From Alkalibacterium sp049389645 (GTDB taxonomy: Bacteria > Bacillota > Bacilli > Lactobacillales > Carnobacteriaceae_A): DNA of 64,000 nt. Numbering within the stretch: position 1 is the stretch's first letter; every line of letters starts with the position of its first letter. Positions 42,835 to 51,219 of the stretch are shown piece by piece. The stretch spans positions 2,046,001 through 2,110,000 of the forward strand of contig NZ_CP186540.1 in assembly GCF_049389645.1 (NCBI RefSeq). The letters run 5' to 3'. Under the pieces are notes generated by a model. That model was given only the letters and a program-made list of their open reading frames with translations. It did not search any database and was not told the origin of the DNA. The translations under genes were made by a program, and so were the position numbers.

Positions 42835-43100
42835 AAAAGACCATACTCGCAGCGGTGCGAGTATGGTCTTTTTTATAGTTATTTCAAGCGAACCATACCG
42901 ATTCTAGCTGGATATGAGTAAAGTTTATTCGATCTTAAGGAGTAGGGTCAGTTCCACGTTCAACTCCTTAAGATACGTGCCTAATCGTCAGAAGTGAGTC
43001 CTGATTTTACCCCAACTTCTGAAGATACGTGCCCAATCTTAAGAAGTACATGCACTTTCACCGTTAACTCCTTAAGATAACCACCGACCAAGTGCTTATA
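42833..43100. repeat. Hairpin-bounded intergenic element, TTAAG type, copy 2
   Basis: The opening hairpin (42842-42865), extended by AAAAAAGAC/GTCTTTTTT, is a perfect bidirectional terminator. The three TTAAG-type stem-loops follow in the same order as in copy 1. The closing CATACTCGC hairpin is missing; instead an ordinary terminator hairpin lies at 43108-43131. Confidence 0.88.
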
Positions 43101-43107
43101 TAAGGAA

Positions 43108-43135
43108 AAACCCTCCGATGCCGGAGGGTTTCTTT
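43108..43135 (+). terminator. Hairpin at the end of repeat copy 2
   Basis: AAACCCTCCG/CGGAGGGTTT hairpin followed by CTTT. Copy 3 has a related AAAGCCTCCG/CGGAGGCTTT hairpin at the same place (47210-47233). From 43136 to 43259 I see nothing more. Confidence 0.75.
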
Positions 43136-43259
43136 ATGAATAACGATTTTTAAGAAGTGTAACCGGTATCTATAAACAATAAAATAGGTTTAATGCAAAC
43201 TAATCGTGTCTGTTCATTAAAATATGGTAGTCTTTAAAAGAAGAAAGGAAGGTTTCATA

Positions 43260-43952
43260 TTGAATAACAAAAAAATCTTATTGGTGTCAGTACTTATTAA
43301 CGTTCTTTTACTGGCATCGCTCGTTTCCGTCATATTTAGAACGGGTAAAACAGACAATGATCCAGTTACCGAAGCTCATACTAATCCTCAATACGAACTG
43401 AAATCGACTCTTTTTGAAAAAGTAGGAGCAGAAGAAAGTGATGTTGTGTTTTTAGGGGATAGCATTACTGAAAGAGCGTTATGGCATGAATCGTTCCCGG
43501 AGATCGATTTAGTTAACAGAGGAATCGGAAGTGACACTAGTCAGGGTGTCCTGGAAAGAATGGATACCGTAATAGCTTTGAACCCTCAGAAGGTTTTTTT
43601 GAATATTGGCGTTAACGACATTATTCTTAACGTTGATCGAGAAGATACGTTAACCAATATTCAAAGTATAATCAATGAAATGAACACCGAATTGCCTGAA
43701 TCGGAGCTGTACATTCAAAGTGTTTTTCCAGTTAGAGAGAACTATTCATATGTAAATAATGACGAGATAGACGAACTCAATTCAAGTATCGAAGAATTGG
43801 CTGAAGATGAAGGGCTGATCTATATCGATATTGGGACCACTCTGAAAAATGAAGCAGGCGGTTTGAAGTCTGAATACACAGTAGATGGTATTCATTTAAC
43901 AGGAGATGCCTATATGGTCTGGGTTGAAATGCTAAACGACTATGTTTATTGA
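43260..43952 (+). CDS. SGNH/GDSL-type hydrolase, membrane-anchored
   Basis: The 230-residue protein has an N-terminal membrane anchor (about residues 5-27) and an extracellular SGNH hydrolase domain. The four blocks are visible: 'FLGDSIT' (nucleophile Ser), 'NRGIGSDT' (Gly), 'LNIGVNDI' (Asn) and 'VDGIHLTGDAY' (Asp and His). Such enzymes remove or transfer acyl groups on glycans and often partner acyltransferase-3 proteins, which surround it here. I start at TTG 43260 after AAGGAAGG; the frame is open upstream to 43224. A decayed copy of its 3' end lies at 45349-45444. Confidence 0.86.
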   Translation: MNNKKILLVSVLINVLLLASLVSVIFRTGKTDNDPVTEAHTNPQYELKSTLFEKVGAEESDVVFLGDSITERALWHESFPEIDLVNRGIGSDTSQGVLERMDTVIALNPQKVFLNIGVNDIILNVDREDTLTNIQSIINEMNTELPESELYIQSVFPVRENYSYVNNDEIDELNSSIEELAEDEGLIYIDIGTTLKNEAGGLKSEYTVDGIHLTGDAYMVWVEMLNDYVY

Positions 43953-43954
43953 GT

Positions 43955-43985
43955 AAAGAGTCTTTTTTTTGGGCTCTTTTTATTT
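43955..43985 (+). terminator. Terminator of the SGNH gene
   Basis: AAAGAG(TC)/(GG)GCTCTTT hairpin with a T-rich loop, followed by TTTATTT. Confidence 0.65.
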
Positions 43986-44197
43986 TTCGATATAATCTCG
44001 CTTTGCCAAAGAAATACTATAGATCAAAATAGGTTCTTAAAACTTTCAGAGAGATGAAATGATTGCAATAAACATTTCTTCTTTCTGAAATGTATATGTG
44101 TGTTTATTAATTTTGTGACATAATCGCTCAAAGCATGTATTTCATAATGTTTTTCCACTATAATTGATAAATTAGTCAGAAAAAAGGGAGCACGATT

Positions 44198-45223
44198 ATG
44201 AATAAACGTTTTCAAGAAATGGATATATTGAGAGGATTAGCAATCATTGCTGTCATTATAATCCATATCACATCCTCTACAATTGATGGTGCAAAAAACG
44301 AAAGCACGTTAAACGTTGTTGTCTTTTTTAACCAGTTATCCAGATTTGCCGTTCCGATATTCTTGATATTATCTGGGTGGGGTTTAACAGTTTCCAAGAA
44401 ATATAAAATGGGTTACTTGTCTTTTCTGAAAAGTCAGCTTTCCAAAATAATATTATATTATGTGAGTTGGAGCGTAGTCTACTACTTATACACTGCTGAG
44501 TCACTGTCAATAGTAGCAATGATCAAGGGAATGATATTTGGGACGACATATTTTCATCTTTATTATGTTCCGCTAATTATTATCTTTTATATCGTCTATC
44601 CATTTATTTATAAATACGCAAAGTTGAATAATTTTTTATTGGCTTCATTTATCGTAACGATTTTAAGTCAATATGCTGCCGTTGTTACTAACATCGAAAT
44701 ATTTAATAGTGCCTTGAACATTTTCAATTGGCTGTTTTATTTCGTCTTTGGCATTTGGTTTGCTAACGATTTCAACACCAAGGTTGTCATCATAAAAAAA
44801 CATACACGTTTATTATTATCATTATTTGTAGTAACTGCATCAATTGTTTTCGCTGAAGCCTATATTACATTTGACACCTTAGGAAAAGGCGTCTCAACAA
44901 CTTCAACGAGACCAACTGTTATGGTACTATCGATCATATTCTTCATGATGATCATATCCTTCGAATGGAAGAACAATCTCTTTAAAAGAGCGATGCTGAA
45001 AATATCTAAAGTATCATATGGCATGTATTTATCTCATGCGCTGATATTAGCTGTTTTTAAAATGTTATGGAACGAAACAGGAGTTTCTTCCGGATCAATA
45101 TTATACATGGCTTCCGCTTTAATTGTAGTCACTTCGACATCTTATTTTGCAAGTATTTTAATGAATAATTTGGAAGAAACCATTATGTCTACTACAAATA
45201 GAAAACTGCTTGAGGAACAATAG
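44198..45223 (+). CDS. Acyltransferase-3 family membrane protein (3)
   Basis: The 341-residue polytopic protein has 'RFQEMDILRGLAIIAVIIIHITSSTIDG' at the N-terminus and 'LSGWGLTVSKKYKMGYLSFLKSQLSKIILYYVSW', matching acyltransferase-3 family membrane enzymes. About ten helices are visible. Substrate and acceptor are unknown. Start after AAAGGGAG. Composition is AT-rich like the second and fourth acyltransferase genes. Confidence 0.85.
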   Translation: MNKRFQEMDILRGLAIIAVIIIHITSSTIDGAKNESTLNVVVFFNQLSRFAVPIFLILSGWGLTVSKKYKMGYLSFLKSQLSKIILYYVSWSVVYYLYTAESLSIVAMIKGMIFGTTYFHLYYVPLIIIFYIVYPFIYKYAKLNNFLLASFIVTILSQYAAVVTNIEIFNSALNIFNWLFYFVFGIWFANDFNTKVVIIKKHTRLLLSLFVVTASIVFAEAYITFDTLGKGVSTTSTRPTVMVLSIIFFMMIISFEWKNNLFKRAMLKISKVSYGMYLSHALILAVFKMLWNETGVSSGSILYMASALIVVTSTSYFASILMNNLEETIMSTTNRKLLEEQ

Positions 45224-45277
45224 AACCAAATCATTTGTTAAACTGAAATTGAACTAGGGTCTTGGGTATACTTGATC

Positions 45278-45321
45278 AAATGATATTTAAAGTAGGTAAT
45301 ACTCGCAGCGTTGCGAGTATT
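45278..45321. repeat. Solitary copy of the boundary hairpin
   Basis: CAAATGATATTTAA...TAGGT followed by the variant hairpin AATACTCGCA...TGCGAGTATT (45298-45321). The flank matches the left flank of element copy 1 (from about 41326), and GGCAGTAAAG after it resembles the right flank of copy 1. The stem-loop interior is absent, as if lost by recombination. Confidence 0.75.
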
Positions 45322-45348
45322 ATAACCGGCAGTAAAGTAAGATGCAAA

Positions 45349-45444
45349 GGTAGTTTGAAGTCCGAATAAACGGTGGATGGCATTCATCTGACAGGAGATA
45401 TTTAATTGATCTGGGTCGAATTATTAAACGAATATTTTATCTGA
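45349..45444 (+). pseudogene. Remnant of an SGNH hydrolase gene (3' end)
   Basis: Conceptual translation reads GSLKSE*TVDGIHLTGDI*LIWVELLNEYFI, which aligns without gaps to the last 31 residues of the intact SGNH protein at 43260-43952 (GGLKSEYTVDGIHLTGDAYMVWVEMLNDYVY). Two in-frame stop codons and the missing 5' part show it is dead. It keeps the catalytic DGIH block. It begins 27 bp after the solitary boundary hairpin. Confidence 0.88.
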
Positions 45445-45570
45445 TATGATTTAAGAATCTTATTTTAGCTAGCATCGGATTTTATTATCAATACATTTAA
45501 ATAAAATGAAAGTTTATTCCTTTCTTTTAATAAAAAACGGTATACTTATATTAATTAGGAGGGAATGTTT

Positions 45571-46620
45571 TTGAAAAACAGAATGATTGAATTTGATACA
45601 ACGAAAGTTTTTTTAATTGTGTTAGTTGTTTTTGCCCATGTTACAAGAATGTACACCCCGTCTGGAGTAGTAAAGATATCTGTTCAGTCAAATTTACTAA
45701 TTGGTATTACAAATTTTATTTATCTTTTCCATATGCCTGCCTTTATAGCAGTTTCGGGAGCGGTTTTTTATCATATAAAACGTGAAAGAAAAAAACACCC
45801 CTATAATAAGGCATTCATCATGAATAAAACCAGGAAATTATTAATCCCTTACTTCTTTTTCACTCTGTTCTATGTATTACCAACGTTATTAGTTATCGGA
45901 GAATTACGAAGTCTTTTTGGTTTTATTGTGAGAAATGTTTTCTTTTTAGGGGGACCAAATCACTTATGGTATGCCGTGATGATTTTTAATGTATTTATTA
46001 TTTTCGGTTTTTTAGAGAATAAAATCCATTCTTTTTCGCCTATATTAAATTTTTCAATACTTCTATTGGTGGGTTATTTATCATTTTTAATACCAAATCT
46101 TTTTCAAGCAAGAAATACTGCTTACTATATTTTATATTTTTATTTGGGATATGTATATCAACAGCATAGAGATAAAGTGAATTTAGTTGCAAATAAAAGT
46201 TTAGTGATGTTTTCTTCTCTATTTATTTTATTAATTATGTTTGTTAGTCTGTATCACATTGAAATTGATTTTGGATACACTGTAAACTGGTTTCTAAGAG
46301 TAATAGCAGCTACTTCTGGTACCGTATTTCTATATAGTTTCTCGGTATTTGCTTCAGAAGTCTTTTTAATAAAAAATTCGATAGTAGAAACAATAAATTT
46401 AGATTTGTTTGGGATTTATCTTTTTCACCCAATGATTATCTATTTATTATTTTATTCAATACGAGATATTCAACATAACCCATACCTAGTAACTGTTTTA
46501 TTTACAATGATTTCATTTTTGTTATCTATGGTTTTTGTACGTTTGTTTAGAATATTAAAAATCAATATTTTGATTGGTGAAAGCCCCAACCAAGTAAGAA
46601 TTAAAGCCAATGCGCTGTAA
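45571..46620 (+). CDS. Acyltransferase-3 family membrane protein (4)
   Basis: The protein has about 349 residues and ten hydrophobic segments. The N-terminus 'NRMIEFDTTKVFLIVLVVFAHVTRMY' and 'FHMPAFIAVSGAVFYHIKRERKKHPYNKAFIMNKTRKLLIPYFFFTLFY' match the fucose/acyltransferase-3 branch (WcwK/YfiQ-like). The acceptor is unknown. ATG 45565 lies only one base after AGGAGGG, so TTG 45571, with seven-base spacing, is the better start, though I cannot exclude the ATG. Very AT-rich. Confidence 0.82.
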   Translation: MKNRMIEFDTTKVFLIVLVVFAHVTRMYTPSGVVKISVQSNLLIGITNFIYLFHMPAFIAVSGAVFYHIKRERKKHPYNKAFIMNKTRKLLIPYFFFTLFYVLPTLLVIGELRSLFGFIVRNVFFLGGPNHLWYAVMIFNVFIIFGFLENKIHSFSPILNFSILLLVGYLSFLIPNLFQARNTAYYILYFYLGYVYQQHRDKVNLVANKSLVMFSSLFILLIMFVSLYHIEIDFGYTVNWFLRVIAATSGTVFLYSFSVFASEVFLIKNSIVETINLDLFGIYLFHPMIIYLLFYSIRDIQHNPYLVTVLFTMISFLLSMVFVRLFRILKINILIGESPNQVRIKANAL

Positions 46621-46942
46621 AATTATTTCATTAAGTAGATCAGAATAGAATTGATTCTTGCACTAAATTAACTGCTTTTTATTGGGCTTATGCAATCGGA
46701 GCATCATATGCGATTTTTTGAGTTAGGAAGTTTAGAAGTTTAATCGAAGAATAGCAATGTGGTATTGCTCAGAAAAAATGAATTGCTATAGTTTAAAGAA
46801 TTAAACTAATTTATTCTGTATAAGAGCTTTAATACAATTGTTGATGCGTTGTTTTTTGTTCATAGTTCATTGATAGAAGGGGATAGATTTTAAAGAGATT
46901 TTTTATGAATGCTATCCATATTCTTTTACACTTTAACTAGAC
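46621..46942. other. AT-rich gene-free stretch
   Basis: Apart from a weak bulged hairpin AATCG..CAT/ATGCGATT followed by a T-run (46694-46719), which may end the fourth acyltransferase gene, I see no gene or repeat in this stretch. Confidence 0.5.
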
Positions 46943-47292
46943 CATGCTTGCAGTTGTTGCGAGCATGGTCTTTTCTGTTGCTTTAAGACAAAATAATTTT
47001 TATTTGACTGAATAGGAGTAATGAGTACTCGAATCTTAAGAAGTAGCGTCATTTATACTCTCAACTCATCAAGATACGCGCTGAATCGTCAGAAGTTAGT
47101 CCTTTTTCAACCCCAACTCCTTAAGATAACCGTCTAATCTTAAGAAGTATCCGCACATTCACCGCCAACTCCTTAAGATAACCACCAACCAAAAACTTAA
47201 ATAATGAAAAAAGCCTCCGAATTCGGAGGCTTTCCTTATGAATCACTAAATTTCATACCCAAGTAGGTCATACTCGCAGCGATGCGAGTATG
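46943..47292. repeat. Hairpin-bounded intergenic element, TTAAG type, copy 3
   Basis: The left edge is a diverged hairpin, CATGCTTGCA...TGCGAGCATG (46943-46967); the right edge is the standard CATACTCGC...GCGAGTATG hairpin (47269-47292). Inside are the same three TTAAG/GTCAG stem-loops in the same order and a perfect AAAGCCTCCGAATTCGGAGG-type terminator palindrome (47210-47233). It is more diverged than copies 1 and 2, though compensating arms remain. Confidence 0.88.
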
Positions 47293-47346
47293 CCCATCAA
47301 AAAAACGGCACAAGTGAGTATAAACAAACCAAGCACTTTAATAAAG

Positions 47347-47376
47347 AAAAAAGCCGCCATCACTGGCGGCTTTACT
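47347..47376 (-). terminator. Terminator of galE
   Basis: AAAAAAGCCGCCA/TGGCGGCTTT hairpin. On the reverse strand it ends in a run of T ten bases after the galE stop. Confidence 0.85.
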
Positions 47377-47385
47377 AATGTCTAT

Positions 47386-48399
47386 TTAATCATCGTACCC
47401 GTTCGGATTCGATTTCTGCCAATTCCAAGAGTCGCGGCACATGTCTTCGACACTATAAGTAGCTTCCCAGCCGAGTGCGTTCTTCGCTTTGGACACGTCG
47501 GCGTAACTGGTCGCAATGTCACCCGGTCGGCGGTCATTGAGTTCGTATGGGATCTCGACGTTATTCGCTGTTTCAAAAGCGTGGACCACGTCCAGGACAG
47601 AATAGCCTTTGCCTGTGCCCAGGTTATACGCCTCGACACCGGTGGAAGCCAAGACTTTCTCCAGCGCTTTGATATGACCTTTGGCCAAGTCGAGCACGTG
47701 AATATAGTCTCTGACGCCAGTCCCGTCATGCGTTTCGTAGTCTGATCCGAAGACCGACAGTTTCTCACGTTTGCCGACAGCGACTTGTGTGATATAGGGC
47801 ATCAGGTTGTTAGGGATATCATTGGGATCTTCACCGATACGGCCGGATTCATGTGCACCGATCGGGTTGAAGTAACGCAGTAAGGCGGCACTCCACGCGT
47901 TGTCAGCGACATACTGATCCTGAATGAACTGTTCAATGAACATTTTGGTCGTACCGTAAGGATTTGTTGTCGACAATGGCATATCCTCAGTAAACGGTGC
48001 TTCATTCGTCATGCCGTAAACTGTTGCGCTTGAGCTGAAGACTATTTTTTTGACGTTATACTCATTCATAAGCTCCATCAACACGATGGTTCCGTTCAAG
48101 TTATTGCTGTAATATTTTAAAGGCTGAGCGACGGATTCGCCGACTGCTTTGTATCCGGCAAAGTGGATAACCGCGTCCAGGTCGTGTTGTTCAAAAACCT
48201 CGCGCAACGCTTCTTTATGACAAATATTCACTTCATGGAAAGGCACATCTTTGCCTGTGAGTTCTTTTAATCGATTCAAGACTTCCGGTTTTGCATTGGA
48301 ATAGTCGTCCACGATCACGACCTCATACCCCTTTTTCACCAATTCGATAACCGTATGGCTTCCAATATAACCGGCGCCACCTGTAACTAAAATAGCCAT
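47386..48399 (-). CDS. galE: UDP-glucose 4-epimerase
   Basis: The 337-residue extended SDR enzyme interconverts UDP-glucose and UDP-galactose (possibly also the GlcNAc/GalNAc pair). The NAD site is 'VTGGAGYIGSH'; 'FSSSATVYG' holds the catalytic Ser; 'TNPYGTTK' holds the Tyr-Lys pair; 'NPIGAHESGRIGEDP' and 'DYIHVLDLAKGHI' are family motifs. It lies alone on the reverse strand beside the surface-polysaccharide locus, for which it supplies a sugar nucleotide. Start after AAAGGAGCG. Three direct repeats ATTTACT(A/T)A precede it. Confidence 0.95.
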   Translation of the reverse strand: MAILVTGGAGYIGSHTVIELVKKGYEVVIVDDYSNAKPEVLNRLKELTGKDVPFHEVNICHKEALREVFEQHDLDAVIHFAGYKAVGESVAQPLKYYSNNLNGTIVLMELMNEYNVKKIVFSSSATVYGMTNEAPFTEDMPLSTTNPYGTTKMFIEQFIQDQYVADNAWSAALLRYFNPIGAHESGRIGEDPNDIPNNLMPYITQVAVGKREKLSVFGSDYETHDGTGVRDYIHVLDLAKGHIKALEKVLASTGVEAYNLGTGKGYSVLDVVHAFETANNVEIPYELNDRRPGDIATSYADVSKAKNALGWEATYSVEDMCRDSWNWQKSNPNGYDD

Positions 48400-48425
48400 G
48401 GTATTCGCTCCTTTGATTTTTATAA

Positions 48426-48456
48426 ATTTACTAAAATTTACTTACATATTTACTAA
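48426..48456 (-). promoter_or_regulatory. Three direct repeats upstream of galE
   Basis: ATTTACTAA (48426-48434), ATTTACTTA (48436-48444) and ATTTACTAA (48448-48456) lie in the galE leader with spacings of 10 and 12 bp, close to one helical turn. A TACAAT-like -10 lies farther upstream. A regulator binding site is possible. Confidence 0.4.
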
Positions 48457-48576
48457 GTTAATTGTATCATAAATACCGGATATTGTGCATCAATATTCTC
48501 ATGAGGTAACAAAACAGTTAAACTCTAACGACAAATGTAAAAAATAGATGAAAATTTCAGTAATAAATTAAAACTA

Positions 48577-48585
48577 TGGTATAAT
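48577..48585 (+). promoter_or_regulatory. Extended -10 promoter of the polysaccharide locus
   Basis: TGGTATAAT (TATAAT at 48580-48585) has the TGn extension. The -35 at 17 nt is poor, as often with extended -10 promoters. It lies 83 bp before the first glycosyltransferase gene. Confidence 0.6.
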
Positions 48586-48668
48586 TGCCCTTGATTGAAG
48601 GAGTATAAGCAATAGTAATTTGTGAAAAATATAATTAACCGAAGTGAAGTAAAGAGAGGACTTGAGTT

Positions 48669-49721
48669 ATGTTTGAAGTATCCATTATTATGCCAGTGTA
48701 TAACGTGAAAGAACATTTGGTACGAGCCATTGAATCGGCCTTGAATCAAAAAGAAGTGCTCGCTGAAGTGATTTTAGTGGATGACGGATCGACCGATGGC
48801 TCTGCCGAAATTTGTGACGACTATGCCAGACAAGAACCTCTCTTGATTAAAGTGATCCATCAGGAAAATAAAGGGTCTGGACCGGCGCGCAATGTCGGAC
48901 TCGATCAGGCGATCGGGAAGTACGTTTATTTTGCGGACCCCGATGACTATTTTGAACCGAATCTACTGGCGGACAACTGCAGACTGGCCAAAGAAACACA
49001 ACCAGATCTGGTCATTTTTGGCTACACGCAGGAAAGCGCATCATCCCCACAGGACCGCGAACAGAAATTACCGAATTTTCCGCAGTTGACGACTCAGAAG
49101 GTCTTCCGCCAGCACTTCAAAAACGTGTATCATTTTTCCCCGTATGCTCTCTGGAATAAACTTTACAAAAAAGCTTTTTTAGATAAAAACCATCTCCGTT
49201 TCACGAACCAGCCGACAGGACAAGATGCGCTTTTCAATATTGGAGTGTATAAACAGGTATCAGCTGTAGCGGTGAACAGGAAAGCTTACTATCACTATGT
49301 GTCACACGAAGGTTCATCAGTGAACCGTTACCGTCCGGAGCGTTATTTGATGGAGCAGAAAATTGCCCAGGCTTTTGAAGAACTGGTAAAAGAGTGGGAC
49401 GAGGAACATGTATTTGATGACTTGATCGGTGAAGAGTATTTTCATGCCATCTATCTGGAAACAGCCAATTTAGTGCGGGAAAACTGTCCGCTGAATGAAG
49501 AAGAGAAAGTTGAGCGTTTAAGAGAAATCTGGCAGACCATTGGGCCGGAAAAAGTGGTGCCGTTCAAAGAAAGTGACCACAATCCCTTTAGACGGCTACT
49601 GCTATGGACCTACAAACAGGAGAATTTTGAACGGGCGCTCTATTTAATGAAAAGCCGTAATCAAGTCGCCAAAAGTTACACCAGCGTTTTCAGTAAAGTG
49701 AGAACCTTTTTTAAAAATTAA
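48669..49721 (+). CDS. Family 2 glycosyltransferase (1)
   Basis: The 350-residue GT-A enzyme starts 'VSIIMPVYNVKEHLVRAIESALNQKEV' and has 'VDDGSTDGSAEIC', 'GSGPARNVGLDQAIGKYVYFADPDDYF' with the metal-binding DPDD. It should add one sugar to the lipid-linked repeat unit in the cytoplasm. Donor and acceptor cannot be read from sequence. First forward gene of the surface polysaccharide locus, 30 bp before the flippase. Start after AGAGAGGA. Confidence 0.9.
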   Translation: MFEVSIIMPVYNVKEHLVRAIESALNQKEVLAEVILVDDGSTDGSAEICDDYARQEPLLIKVIHQENKGSGPARNVGLDQAIGKYVYFADPDDYFEPNLLADNCRLAKETQPDLVIFGYTQESASSPQDREQKLPNFPQLTTQKVFRQHFKNVYHFSPYALWNKLYKKAFLDKNHLRFTNQPTGQDALFNIGVYKQVSAVAVNRKAYYHYVSHEGSSVNRYRPERYLMEQKIAQAFEELVKEWDEEHVFDDLIGEEYFHAIYLETANLVRENCPLNEEEKVERLREIWQTIGPEKVVPFKESDHNPFRRLLLWTYKQENFERALYLMKSRNQVAKSYTSVFSKVRTFFKN

Positions 49722-49751
49722 AGTGAACAAACAACCGAGGAGTCAGCCGTT

Positions 49752-51185
49752 ATGATGGAACAATTTAAAAACGCCCTTTTTTATACCGCCTTAGGTAAAT
49801 ATTCGATTGTAACGGTGCAATTACTCGTGCAAGCGGTACTGTCGCGGATCCTAACACCCGAAGAGTACGGCATCGTCGCAGCCGTCAACATCTTTCTGGT
49901 TTTCTTCCAGCTGCTGGCCGATTTCGGCTTAGGCCCGGCGATCATTCAAAATAAAGACCTTGACTCTGAAGAAGTCAATTCCATCTTTTCGTTCAGTCTG
50001 TATATCGCTTTCGGGTTGGCCATTCTCTTTGTCTTCCTGGGTTACCCGATGAGCCTATTCTACGGCAACGACGTCTTCATTCCCATCAGTCGGATCTTGG
50101 CGATCGCGGTGTTCTTTTACGGCATCCTGGTCGTTCCGCAATCTATACTCCTGAGAGAAAAGAACTTCAAACTGGTCAACATCACCGTGGTGATCGGCGC
50201 GTCCGTGTCGGGCGTCATCTCGATCATTCTCGCCTTGCTCGGCTTCAGTTACTATGCCATCATCATTGGCAATACAGCTAAAGCCTTTACGTTATTCGTT
50301 GTTTTTTACATAAAGACCGAAACGAAGATCAGCCTGAGATTCAAATGGGCTCCATTGAAAAAAATATTTGCCTTTTCACGCAATCAGTTCTTGTTCAACT
50401 TTATCAATTACTTTTCCAGGAATCTGGACAACCTGCTAATCGGACGCTATTTTTCTTCCAGCGCCTTGGCTTACTACGATAAAGCCTATCAGGTCTCCTT
50501 GTATCCGAACCAGGTGCTGACCAGTCTGGTCACATCTGTGATTCACCCGATCTTGTCTGATTACGAAGATGAAAAAGACCGGATCAAGCGCGTCTATCTG
50601 CGCATCTCCAATCTGCTGGCAACTTTAGGCATGCCTCTTTCCGTCTTTTTGTTCTTCTCTGCAGAAGAAGTGATCCTGTTCCTGTTCGGTGGCCAATGGG
50701 ACGGCAGTGTCCTAGCCTTTCAAATCTTGGCTTTGTCGATCTGGATCCAGATGATCCTCTCGAGTACTGGGGGCATCTTTCAGTCGGGGAACCGTACCGA
50801 TTTGTTATTGCTTTCAGGTGTCTTGTCGACCGTTTTTAATGTCACCGGGATCGTGATCGGGATCCTGATGGGACAGATCGAATATGTTGCAGCTTTCTTG
50901 GTCTTATCGTTCAGCTTGAACCTGATTCAAGCCAACTACTTGTTGCTCATCAAAATGTTCCAGTCCAGCCTGCTCGAATTCTTTAAAGTGTTAGTCAAAC
51001 CAGTGTACCTGGCAATCATGCAAGTCGCCGCGTTCTGGCTACTGCCGGAGTTACCTTTGAATATTTTCCTGAGCCTGGTCGTCAAAGGGCTCGTGTTCGT
51101 CAGCGTCTGGGTTGTCGGCTTACTGATAACAGGCGAATTCAAACGTTTGAAACTGGAGTTACAGCGCGCACGCGCTATGAAATAA
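49752..51185 (+). CDS. Wzx-like polysaccharide flippase (MOP superfamily)
   Basis: The 477-residue protein has about 12-14 membrane helices. 'ALGKYSIVTVQLLVQAVLSRILTPEEYGIVAAVNIFLVFFQLLADFGLGPAIIQNKDL' is typical of the WzxC/TuaB-type polysaccharide transport proteins, which move undecaprenyl-linked oligosaccharides to the outer face. It sits between two GT2 genes. Start ATG 49752 or 49755 after GGAGT. Confidence 0.9.
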   Translation: MMEQFKNALFYTALGKYSIVTVQLLVQAVLSRILTPEEYGIVAAVNIFLVFFQLLADFGLGPAIIQNKDLDSEEVNSIFSFSLYIAFGLAILFVFLGYPMSLFYGNDVFIPISRILAIAVFFYGILVVPQSILLREKNFKLVNITVVIGASVSGVISIILALLGFSYYAIIIGNTAKAFTLFVVFYIKTETKISLRFKWAPLKKIFAFSRNQFLFNFINYFSRNLDNLLIGRYFSSSALAYYDKAYQVSLYPNQVLTSLVTSVIHPILSDYEDEKDRIKRVYLRISNLLATLGMPLSVFLFFSAEEVILFLFGGQWDGSVLAFQILALSIWIQMILSSTGGIFQSGNRTDLLLLSGVLSTVFNVTGIVIGILMGQIEYVAAFLVLSFSLNLIQANYLLLIKMFQSSLLEFFKVLVKPVYLAIMQVAAFWLLPELPLNIFLSLVVKGLVFVSVWVVGLLITGEFKRLKLELQRARAMK

Positions 51186-51219
51186 ATCGCCCTATTATAT
51201 AGAAGAAAGGAATAAGGAA

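Noticed and set aside
47290..47745. Forward 151-residue protein over the 3' end of galE
   Set aside because: It is antisense to the well-supported galE gene and begins in the repeat hairpin; composition reflects the galE codon pattern.
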